This document shows, in pieces, positions 11,695-21,500 of a stretch of 64,000 bases of DNA. The notes beneath the pieces are model-generated. The model saw nothing but the letters and a program-made list of their open reading frames with translations. It was not told where the DNA came from and made no database searches. Location: contig NC_134765.1 of NCBI RefSeq assembly GCF_050436995.1, positions 7,591,501 through 7,655,500 on the forward strand, in the 5' to 3' direction. Every line of letters begins with the position of its first letter. Positions within the stretch are counted from its first letter, which is position 1. The DNA is from Anticarsia gemmatalis (lineage: Eukaryota > Arthropoda > Insecta > Lepidoptera > Erebidae). The position numbers and the translations under genes are program-made.

Positions 11695-14600
11695 TTAGTT
11701 GTGGTGACGATGCTTCTGGAATTTCGCAAATAAATCATGCAGAGACCGCTTGCCTGGGTTAAATCCACCGTTTAAGAAATCATCGTCGTTACCTGTGAAA
11801 TAGAAGGGAACTGTAATATTATAGAAATTAAAACGAGCCTAAGGTGTAGATTTAATTGAATAGTGATGCGTTTTTGAATGACATGGTTAATTAAAACGTT
11901 TTTAGCAACTTTACTAGTACCAAAGTATAACCCACGGCAACTGGGCACATCAAAAAGTAAACCCCCTGTTTCTGGGATACATTTAGCGGTAGTTTATCTA
12001 TTCAATAGCGTTTAACAGATAAACTACCGCTAAAATTAAATGTACCTCACAAACCGGGGTAATAGGTGTACTTAAACCGATTGATCAGAGTAAATGAATA
12101 ATCCCTGTCTATAATATTCATGATACTATAGACAGGCATTCTTCCAGAAATGCTTAAGTTGTTCCAATTATGTACAATATCTGTTTAATCCGACTAAAAC
12201 AGCTATACTAGCAGTATACTTGATAGGTACCTAGTGTTAATCTTGCAGTGCATGACAAGCGTTTCAAATATTGAGTGATGTAGCTTTGTATCTTAACGGT
12301 TTAAACAAGTATTACTCTATTAGCCCACTTCCGAGTCCAAACCCGACCGGTTTTCATTCTATTAATACCTATATGATTTGATAATTAATTAAATAAGGCG
12401 TTCTAAAATCTAGTTGATGCTCATTGTCACACTAAGGAATAGCAAAAATTGTCGAAACGTATACCTATGTAGTTAAAGTTTTTATTGTAATAGGCCACGA
12501 ACGAAAATGTTACTTCGTAACAAATATTCCTCTGACGCCACCCTGAATCATATGCAATAGATGGACACAGGCCAATGATTGATTGATTGATTGATATGTA
12601 GTTAAGCTGACTACCTTTATTAAAAATAACAGGATCAATTACTAGGCCTACCCAGACCTGGTCTTATTATCAATTAAAATATCGTTAATAAATAATATTT
12701 TTTCTGAAAAGTCTAGCTCGAACGTTATTTTTATTAGACACACAAAATAGGCCAGCATTTAGGTTTCAAGAAAACCGGATTTATTTTTGAATTTTCCTGT
12801 TTTTCCTTTTTAATGGTAAGTGTTTCGTACCTGCTCCATTAAGCTGTCCATTGATGCACCCCTCGTCCCACATGTTGACGCATCGCTTGCCAGGGTTGAA
12901 GCCACCACCACCGTTCAAGTAGTTGTCGTCGTTACCTTCAACATAATTAAGGGTATAAGTTAGTTATTAAGGAATTTCTGAAGCACTGACTTATTGTATC
13001 TGTATTTATAATTCATTTACCTTTTTACTTGGAATTGAAAATGAAGTATCTATTTAGTGTATGGAGCAGAGGTAAAGACACGTCTTTTTGTGTCAAACGT
13101 TCGATTCCCATAATGTTTATGTATTATGCCCTATAATAACTGTACAAGTTTATATAGGTACTATAGGTACATTTATTTTATCATGAAGTCGGATTTTTTT
13201 ATTCAACTAGAGACATTTCCAAGGAAAACATTGTAAGACTGAATTGTACATTGTACAACGTTCAACAAATGGCTCGCTGCCTTGTATTCTGAGATGGATT
13301 GTGCGCTTTACTTTCATTCTTGTTTTGTATGCTAGTCTGTATGTCTTACTCCGGTTTCTGAGGTAGTTATATTTAGCTGTAGTTTATCTATTCAAACTGT
13401 CATTTTTGTATGAATTTCAACGCTATTGAATAGATAAACTACCGCTAAATGTACCTCAGAAGCCGGGGGTTAGACACGTATATAAACACAAACTATAAAA
13501 TATCTGAGATATTGTAATTTACAGATAACTGCCGGATAACATGGACAGTCGGGTCTAGATGACTTTTTTTATTGACATACTTTCAAATAGACTTACCAGC
13601 TCCATTGAGTTGGCCATTGACGCATCCCTCGTCCCACATATTAACACATCGCTTGCCAGGGCCAAAACCACCTCCCAAGTAGTGATCGTCATTATTGCCT
13701 ATACAAAAAAAAAAATTTTTAAATTTTTTTCCAGGTTTCTAGATTTAGGTAGGTTTCTTTACAGTCAGTTCTAGAAGATAGAGAATTTGACACTTTAAAT
13801 GTACCTACTGCAAAAATAGTTTCTACACCTTCCCCGTTAGAGGCGCTGATTCGGTTTTCATAAAAAAATTATCGATAGCTAGCCAGCTGCCGATACTCGA
13901 CTGTAGTAAAGAATCGCGCTACTGAGTGTGTTGAGTTGAAACTGTCCAGTAATAAAATTAACTTTAGAACAGTTTTTTCTTTATTTTCCCAATTATACAT
14001 ATGTAATGTACCTATGTAAGAAAACATGTTCACTGCGTTAATCGAAATTGGCAATATTCCGTCGTCGAAATATTTTTTAGCCGTACACTAGGCTGAAAGA
14101 ATGCCTACTTCAGGTTTCAGGCAGTTCTGTCTCTGTTCTTTAACAAGTAAATGTGATAAAAGTTGAGTTGTAATACCTGCTCCCCATAGTTGATCGTTAA
14201 TGCAGCCATCGTCCCACATGTTGACGCATCGTCGAGCTGTTGACAAAAGTTAAAAATGCTTGTATTATGAAGATAGATGAAAATCTAGGAAAATGAAGGT
14301 TGCAGATTGTCGGCAAAAAATTACTTTCTTACTTATTTTTTTATGGAGCTCGACTTTTCGTGGTATGAAATTATTCGTTTTCTTAAGATATTTGGTGATT
14401 AGTAGAGACTCCATAATTACATATGTAAATGATTAAGTTGTTTAAATTTACTTAGTGAAGAAAAATTTTCGAAAGAATTGAAGTAGGTACATTGACCTTT
14501 CTGTGATAAATAAGTACCAAAGTAAGTTTTTCCAATTATATTTGTTCTAACTTCAGAAATACTAAGTATAAGACTAAAAGAACTTGAGGTTGAGTACCTA

Positions 14601-15189
14601 GCGTCTACGAAATTGGTTCTGAATTGAATTACAAAACAATGTTGATTTAGTGGCGAAGCATTTTGTTAGAAACTTTTTTCATTATAATGTTCAATATGTC
14701 TCATAAATATGAACTAACGTGAACGAAGATCTCGATTTTGGTTAATCAAATACATTTATTTAAGGGAATAACATAAATAGAATTCGTAAAGAAAATATCT
14801 GTTCACTTCACGACACATTTAGAGAAAAAAGAGGTTTCTAGGAAATCAAATTGAGTGGTACGAGTCCTTATAGATCTTATAAAATACAGTTGCTTTTAGA
14901 TATCCCTTCGATAAACTTCATTTGGTACCTATAGCTTTACAAATTAGTTACTGAACAGATCTACGTGAAATACTTTTCGGAAAAACGTCTTTCTTCACCG
15001 AACCTACAAGAGAAAATCCGCAGGAATCATCTAGTTCAATAAATTGTACTTAATAAAACTAAAAAATGTAATTTACAATACAAAATTAGTAAAACAAATC
15101 AACTTACAGCCGTCAGCAGTTGTATGTGTCGCCAAAGTTTTGCAATAAACTATGGAAATTACACTGCAGAATACAATAAATGCCTTCAT
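11695..15189 (-). CDS. Secreted multi-copy cysteine-loop peptide precursor (prohormone-like), five exons, unrecognised family
   Basis: Exons on the - strand: 15189-15108, 14236-14177, 13698-13597, 12935-12831 and 11792-11695 (stop). All introns are phase 1 with GT-AG ends, giving one 148-residue frame. Residues 1-20 (MKAFIVFCSVISIVYCKTLA) are a signal peptide. RR at 29-30, then KR at 63-64, 98-99 and 131-132, delimit three peptides of about 30 residues. Each starts CVNMWD(D/E)GC, a Cys-x7-Cys loop (Cys31-39, 65-73, 100-108). Then come QLxGAGN, an acidic DD(N/H/D) stretch, a Gly-rich part and F(G/N)PG before KR, so Gly could become a C-terminal amide. The last exon adds SLHDLFAKFQKHRHHN. This architecture (signal, repeats, dibasic sites, Gly-Lys-Arg) is that of a neuropeptide or gut-peptide precursor. 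I do not recognise the family; no CCAP, CCHamide, trissin or CNMamide pattern fits. An antimicrobial or venom-like secreted peptide is possible. Confidence 0.85.
11960..12062. mobile_element. MITE copy 1 (inverted-repeat element, CCCCGGTTT-type ends)
   Basis: The sequence ACATTTAGCGGTAGTTTATC is followed after a short loop by its reverse complement (GATAAACTACCGCTAAAAT). The ends are CCCCCTGTTTCTGGG and ACAAACCGGGG. It lies in the last intron of the peptide-precursor gene. No coding capacity. Confidence 0.7.
12103..12135. repeat. Short inverted repeat CTGTCTATA / TATAGACAG
   Basis: Two complementary arms are separated by about 13 nt of AT-rich DNA in the last intron of the precursor gene. 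It could be a decayed MITE end. Confidence 0.4.
13346..13470. mobile_element. MITE copy 2 (same family as at 11960)
   Basis: The ends are ACTCCGGTTTCTGAGG and CCTCAGAAGCCGGGGG. The inner arms TAGTTTATCTATTCAA and GAATAGATAAACTAC are inverted. It lies in the intron between precursor exons 4 and 3. Confidence 0.7.
13771..13924. repeat. R1 palindromic MITE, copy A
   Basis: A member of the recurrent family recognised by AGAGGCGCTGAT, GATAGCTAGC and AGAATCG-GCTACTG. It lies in the intron between precursor exons 3 and 2. Confidence 0.65.
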
Positions 15190-15283
15190 TTCGACAGTCA
15201 AGCCGTTTTATTGGCAAATTTGGACCTGCTAATGGTTTTTCGAATGACAAACACCCTTTGGACGTTTTCACGCATTTTCGTCG

Positions 15284-15291
15284 CTTTTATA
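15284..15291 (-). promoter_or_regulatory. Candidate TATA box of the peptide-precursor gene
   Basis: TATAAAAG on the - strand lies 95 nt upstream of the precursor ATG. It predicts a transcription start near 15255-15260 and a 5' UTR of about 70 nt, consistent with no further upstream exon. Confidence 0.5.
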
Positions 15292-15800
15292 AAAGGAAAG
15301 TACTTGAACAAATAATTTATTGATGGTATCGTATCCACTTGTGATAGATATATTGAAGTTTATTTTTTCATTTATTTTCGATGATGGATTGGAATCTGTG
15401 AAATTAATTAATTCAGAGCATGATAAGCTTTAATAAGTTTGAAGTCCTTCGGCTTAGTACTAAGTTAAATAAAGTTATGTTGTGGTATTGACCTGACGTC
15501 AGTCATACAAACTCCTGTGGGCTGTGGTAAAGCTGACATAGATACCTAGACTTAGAGCACTTACGCACTAGCGGCTAACCGCGGGGGCGGCGAACCGCGC
15601 GGCTAGCCGCTTTTCCAGTTTAATATGCAACCGCTTATGATTGTACCTACGCACTAAACCGCCACAAAATTTCAACCGCGGCGGTTGAATGGAGTGTCGC
15701 GGCCCGCTTCGCGTCTAGCCGCCATCTTGTATATACGCACTGGCGGTTAGTTTGCGGCGAGCCGCCGGTGAAGTATGCACGTATTTTCAGTTGCGCAGCC

Positions 15801-15900
15801 ATGAACTTCGACACAGAGAAATTCATTGTTGAAATTCAACAACGAGAAGCTATTTGGAATTGTGAAGGAGCAGTTTATAAGAATAGAAATTTAAATTTAA
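15801..15900 (+). pseudogene. MADF/Myb-like DNA-binding protein of Harbinger, N-terminal stub
   Basis: The ATG at 15801 starts MNFDTEKFIVEIQQREAIWN, followed by CEGAVYKNRNLN. The pattern FI.EI..R.AIWN.....YKNR is the first half of a MADF domain, the accessory DNA-binding protein of insect Harbinger elements. It then reads into antisense transposase sequence, so it is truncated. Confidence 0.65.
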
Positions 15901-16177
15901 ATTTCTCTTCGGGTTGGATACAGTCACGAAATTTAGTATCTTGTCCTTTGATGCTGTCATATAAAACTGTTAGTAGTTCTTCAAATGACGAAACACTCAT
16001 TCTAACATAGCCGAAAAATTTATCTTGGTGCTTCTTCAGTTCTTGAAAACAACTTGCGAACTGGCCAAATTCGTTGCGTGTTTCTAGTAAAGGATGAATC
16101 CAGTATCTTTTTTTATTTTTCTTTCGTTGTTTTCGGGAGTAAATATAAATAACACAAGCTATCTCGACGGCGTCCAT
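15875..16177 (-). pseudogene. PIF/Harbinger transposase, N-terminal stub
   Basis: An open frame of 100 codons from ATG at 16177. RYWIHPLLETRNEFGQF, KKHQDKFFGYVRMSVSSFEE, LL..L...IKGQDTKFRDCI and PEEKFKF match the conserved N-terminal helix of insect Harbinger transposases (RRYWIHPL..R...G.F, D..KFF.YFRMS..SFDELL, DT..R..I.PEE). The frame ends just after PEEK, before the DDE catalytic domain, so it is inactive. It runs into the opposing MADF stub at the deletion joint. Confidence 0.8.
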
Positions 16178-16200
16178 TTTGTTTACGAGCCACGCGCCTT

Positions 16201-16292
16201 CGAGCGGTCCAACCGCTTAACGCGGTTTCATCGCGGCTGACCGCTATGGCGGCTAACCGCGACGAAACCGCGTTAAGCGGTTGGACCGCTCG
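16201..16292. repeat. Perfect 29-bp inverted repeat inside the Harbinger element
   Basis: The arms 16201-16229 and 16264-16292 are exact reverse complements (CGAGCGGTCCAACCGC... and ...GCGGTTGGACCGCTCG). The 34-bp loop is itself nearly palindromic (TCGCGGCTGACCGC and GCGGCTAACCGCGA). It sits 24 bp upstream of the transposase ATG and may be a subterminal transposase-binding array. Confidence 0.85.
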
Positions 16293-16407
16293 AGTCTAAC
16301 CGCCTAGCGGCCAACCGCTAGTGCGTAAGGTCCCTTAATATTCATCTTGCGGTTGAAGACGATATTTTGTTAGTAATCGTATTTATGACATATTTCATGC
16401 TGTAACC

Positions 16408-16581
16408 TGTAGCGCGATTTCTACAGTCGGTACTAGCGAGAACCGAGTGTTTGATATTTAAAATGTGCTGCAGAAATAGTTCTCACGATGCCCGCTAGAG
16501 GCGCTAATAAAATTTCATACAAAATTTCTCACTAGCTAGCTGGTCGTCGGTAGACGAAAGCAGTAAAGAATCGTGCTACTG
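16408..16581. repeat. R1 palindromic MITE, copy B
   Basis: The left end CTGTAGCGCGATTTCTACAG and right end AAGAATCGTGCTACTGA, with central AGAGGCGCTAAT, place it in the R1 family. It is just outside the Harbinger element. Confidence 0.65.
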
Positions 16582-16933
16582 AAGTCGAAAAAATATGTTT
16601 AGGAGGTTACCTTTTCTATCTACCTACAGCATACAGTATATTATGTTTGTTTGATTGGTGTCTTAAATTACAAATCATTATGTTGTTGAAAGAAAAAAGA
16701 TAATACTTATGTTTTAAATAAGTAAAGAAGTTATAGGTATGTATATGTATAGGAACAAAAACATGTTAATAGTCTGTTTCTTATGCAACACTTTGACCTT
16801 TACTGATCCAAAGATTACGTTGTTATTGTGTACATATTGTACGTAAATTTGTTATACAAAGTACCTTATATTTATAGTTCCTAATGTTAAGCAATTTTTA
16901 TTATCTTTTAATCTGCTAAATTAATAAATTTAA

Positions 16934-17050
16934 CCCATTTATGTCCCACTTCTGGGCAAGGTTTTCCTCCCGGAATGAAGGAGGAGGCAATGAAGTGCGG
17001 GGTGGGGACTTTGCATACTTCAAGAACTGTTCTAAAGAACTCTGTCTTGT
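16934..17050 (-). repeat. R2 SINE/LINE-tail repeat, copy 1
   Basis: Begins CCCATTTATGTCCCACTTCT, then a stretch ending CTTTGCATACTTCAAGAAC. It is the reverse orientation of the family whose 3' end reads GCAGTGGGACAGAAATGGG at 25000. Confidence 0.6.
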
Positions 17051-17827
17051 CTCTCCTTCACCATTGGAACAAGTACTTTTTTCTAATATATACATAACTT
17101 CGAAATGTCATTAGTCTAATATATTCACTAAATAAAGTAAGAAGTTATCTACATAGATTTTGTTAAATTGTTGAAGATATTGAAACACAATAAAGCGACG
17201 ACGAAGACTGTCAGTTATTACCAAGACGAATAAAGCTGCGAAAAAACAAACAAATATCTAAACATTAATCTGAATACGTTTTTTCTCGAATTCAAAGTAG
17301 GCTTAGTAACGAATCAAGCACGAAATACCGAATCTGTTTGTTTATATGACATCATAAGCTATTTCGTTGTCTGTCGCGCCAAGCATACATTATTATCACA
17401 AGTACATCAGTTATTCTATAGATAGCACGTCGTTCATTTTGTTTGTGGCACCGCTGTACTTACAAACATACACGTTTATTTTGATTACTCTGCTTCTGTA
17501 GATCTCAGCGTGATGTTTTATATACCTTAAAATCTTTGTAGTGGCTATTATACACTAAAAGACTCTTTCCAAATATGTCCGTTGTCCAGTAGTTTTGGAG
17601 ATAAATGCTTTAAAACAAAATGAAATATTTTCATATGTTTTAGTATTGTAAACAAAGTGATTTCTCGAAGTAAGTCATTTTATTCTAACGTTTTATTGGT
17701 TTAAAAACATTGGAGAAGTTATAATACACAGTGATATATGTATATTTTGCTCCAGTTATTAAAATTAAATCAGTTTGATATAGGTACAACAAAGTTGCGT
17801 TAGTTGTTTGTTTGTGTTTCTGTTTAT

Positions 17828-17883
17828 CAGTTGTGTGTGGAGTGCTTCGTTCATGTTCAACAAATAGTTTTCCTGCAATGATC
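17828..17883 (+). promoter_or_regulatory. Candidate 5' noncoding exon of UGT-1
   Basis: An arthropod-type initiator (TCAGTTG) near 17827 is followed by ...CCTGCAATGATC and a strong GTAAGTT donor at 17884. The first UGT-1 coding exon has a splice acceptor (CCTTCAG) five bases before its ATG, so an upstream leader exon is needed. The intron would be about 640 bp. Inferred, with no transcript evidence. Confidence 0.45.
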
Positions 17884-18079
17884 GTAAGTTGTATTGTTTA
17901 TTTCGTTAAGTAAATTGATTGTGTAATATCATTTTGTTATAAAATTTTAAAAAGGTAAATGTACAACAGCTGTCCACAAAATTATTTCGATTACTTTTTG
18001 TAGAAATGATGTATTAGTTAAAATTATGACCGTGAAAATGTAGTACCCTACATTTTGATTACAACTGACTGAAATTTAC

Positions 18080-18152
18080 AACTGATGGTTATGGTTATTT
18101 GCCAATTATAAGGGGTACCTTATAATTGGTACCTTATAAATAACCATCAGTT
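18080..18152. repeat. Inverted repeat AACTGATGGTTAT / ATAACCATCAGTT
   Basis: 13-bp outer arms enclose a second near-palindrome around GGGGTACCTTATAATTGG-TACC. It lies in the leader intron of UGT-1. A small foldback element is likely. Confidence 0.55.
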
Positions 18153-18531
18153 ACGTAGATTGATAACAAATCAATAATGAAAAATATCGTATTACTTATT
18201 TCAATTCTAAATTATGGTTTGTAATTAAGAATTAAGGATAATTTATTTTATGACATTAACATAAAAATGTCAAGATATCAGATTAGCGGTTGCCTTTGGT
18301 ATTCATTGAGTTCATGACGCGTTTATATTATAATATTTGTACAATTGGGAAACAAATTAAAACTGAAAATGAAAATAAACGTCTTTTTGTGAGAAAATTA
18401 TAATTTTGAGAACTCAAAACTATACCTGAATTTAAATCTATAGTTTATTTTCTACATAGTAATCATATCTGTCAAATCCATCGTCGATATAAACAGCAGT
18501 GATTACAATATCTTTATCATTCCTTCAGAGA

Positions 18532-21500
18532 ATGTCTGTGACGAGGTTGTGTCTGGCGCTGTTCGCCATATTGTCATGTTGCGAGGCCTACAGGATTCTC
18601 GTGGTGTTTCCCATGCCTGGGAGAAGCCATTCCATCCTTGGGAATGGAATCGTGAGACATTTGCTTTCGGATGGACATGAGGTGAGTTTAATTGTGATGT
18701 ACTTTTTATATTCTTAACAAGTGAAGTCACTGATTTCGCAATATAGTTGTTATATTAAGAAATCGATTGAGACTGTATTTATGAAATACCTTAACTTAAC
18801 TAGATGGTAAAATTTTGATGGAAGAATTAAAGTTATACAGATAAATAGATAATACTCAGGTATACGATGGAATAATCAGCCCTTAATAAAAAAAATCACT
18901 GTTTGTTCTTTATTTCTTTAAGTATATTTTAAAGTGAAATTCAAACAAGAATTAAATGGTTAGTGTACTTATTCTTTATTTATTAAGAGATACCTTTAAT
19001 TAGCCCATCATTAAAAAAGGGATCTTTGGATTAAAAAAATAATGTTAACAATATTGGTAATCGTTGAAGTTTTAACACGGGCGTATTCTTATCATAAATA
19101 ATTTTGATACAGTCGTAACTATAAGGATAATACTACTAATATAATTTGTTTATATATTTTAATTGGTCTTACAAATGGTAGGTACTAAAGCCAAAATTAT
19201 ACAATTATTAAATAACAACACTCAATTCGTGTTTTCCGGGTGCGTTAATAACAAACAAATTAGACTGGTGGGTGTTAGTAACAAGAATATGTTTCAAATC
19301 AAACAAGATTGTTGACAATGGTCTCTTATGTACTAAGTACCTAATGGTTTTATATCTATTCGTCTTCAATCAATATTATAATATTTCCTGTTCGACTAAG
19401 CGATTAGTAATGGTACAGAGTTCAATACTTTGAAATGAAATAATTAAATATATATAAATAAATAAATAAATATAATTGGACAACTCACACACGGTCATTT
19501 GATTCCAAACTAAGCAGAGCTTGTACTATGGTAACCAAATAACTGATAAACATACTTATATACTTCTAAATACATACTTATATAGATAAATGACATCCAG
19601 GCTCAGAAAAAATACTCGTGCTCATCACACAAAGATTTGTCCCGGGTGGGATTCGAACCCACCACACGCGGCGCTACGGTTGCTGCGGCGAGGTGACCGC
19701 TTAAACCACTGCGCCAAACGTGCAATTGTTTAAAATGTAAAGCCACATGAAAAATGACAAAAGTAAGGTTGTAGAATAGCCGGGAATATTATATTTTTGG
19801 TGCTCTACGAGTTGACCGGTGTCCAGAAATTAGAGTATACTGTGCTGGGTTTCGAACGTCTGACTGCCTTTTTATGTACTGCTGCTATGTGCCTTGCTTC
19901 TAGATTAGCCTGGGTCCGCAAAATGCAGATGGATGGCCTAAAAAGAAAGGCCCAAATAATGAAGAAATGATTAAAAAACCTAAGATTTACTAGCTCTTAA
20001 AACATCATTAATCCAAACTTGCATAAATAGGTGAGATGCTTATAGCTAGTTGCATTTACCTGTTAGCAAATGATTAGTGAGTTTAGTAACTTTAACGCGG
20101 GGGTTCCATATGGTGGCCGCTTAGTGGTATTTGAGCTGAGCGTCACGTGCTTTGAAGGGCTCGTAAAAAGTCGGTCTTGGTTATTGTCAACTACGATAAC
20201 TGTCGTTAAGCTATGCAGGCGGCTTGAACAACTTTGACGTTAGGTTTACCACTACATACACATTCATGATCGCACCTTGCTCCTTGTTCTAAGCATAGGC
20301 ATATACCAAAGAACGCCACTTGGTACCATCCTTACAAACTTCCCTTGCTTCATTTACAACCATACATCTTGCTATGCAGGACCGCCGGTTACGAGTAAGG
20401 ACTACGTACCTGACCGTTGTCATTTAGATCAGGCAGATCACCGATATCTTCCGTGTCTGTCTCTCTAGAGCTAACGACTAATCTTACGAAAATGAAAATT
20501 GTCCAACAGGTGCTCTGAGTACTCATTAGTAGGTACAATCAATTGTTACACCACTCGGTAAGATATTACGGGTAATGACCGTAAGATACATGAGCTAAGA
20601 GATTACTATCAATATTTCACAACATTATAAAATGTGTTATACCTAATTTTTTTTTATAATTAAGTGGTTTATGATACCCCACAGACGGAAGACTGTCCGT
20701 GGGGCAACTTATAATCCGTAGATTAAATAAATGATTATAAACATATACATTAGGTACATAAACGTAATTATATTACTTTACTGTGGCAGATTGATTAATT
20801 GTACCTTACGACTAACATAAACTAAGTGTCATAATTTGACCTAAATTAATAAATGATGTGATTTTGATTTTTAAATGGATAGTGTTGAACGATGTTATCA
20901 GTGCATTATGTAAAAATAAGTAATAAATAACTTTAAAACTAATAAATAAAGAGCCGTTACAACATTTTCTAATCAGTACCATTGACTAAAAAAATTGACA
21001 ATTGAATTTGCTTGAAGAAAATAGTTCTTACGTTCTTTCTATTAAGCAAATTTTAAGCCTAATTAAGTTATTAACTAGCGGACTGGACCGACTTTGTCCC
21101 CGTATACATAGTAGGTACAATTTTATCCCGTGGATTGTGAAAGTCTTGATCCAATCGGTCCCATACCGTCGGTCGAACAGTTTTAAACATATAAAAAATA
21201 ATTATATTTATATAGTTTATTGTTCTTAAGCGCATACATACATTTCGGTGATTCATTTTGATTTATATAGATGCGAAGTGGAATGACGGATTTCATGATG
21301 TTTTTTTGTTGTAAAAAACTGACATACGTCGAGGAAATTATTTAGTTGACCAAAAAATGTTTACAAAAACAAACCAAATAGCATTTATTATTAAGTTTTT
21401 TAGCATAAGTGCGTCAAAAAGGGGGTTTTTATTAATACCCTATTGCTGTCCTGCTGCTGGACATCAGTAGTTCGATTATCTATTACTATCGACTACCGAC

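Larger units (their letters stand above)
15561..16328. mobile_element. Internally deleted PIF/Harbinger DNA transposon
   Basis: The ends are inverted: TTACGCACTAGCGGCTA at left and the complement of TTACGCACTAGCGGTTG at right. The motif TACGCACT recurs inside at about 15646 and 15733. Two coding stubs face each other, a - strand transposase N-terminus and a + strand MADF-like N-terminus. These are the two genes an autonomous insect Harbinger carries. The middle of both genes is missing. A clean 3-bp target duplication is not visible. Confidence 0.8.

Noticed and set aside
12574..12594. (ATTG)n microsatellite
   Set aside because: Only about four units; no functional implication.
19636..19724. 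tRNA-like sequence with exact box B
   Set aside because: Not annotated as a tRNA gene. The cloverleaf is degraded and it is the head of a SINE with an (ATTT)n tail.
20677..20704. Hairpin CCCCACAGACGG / TGTCCGTGGGG
   Set aside because: One mismatch and short arms. Could be a Helitron or MITE remnant but no element boundary is visible.
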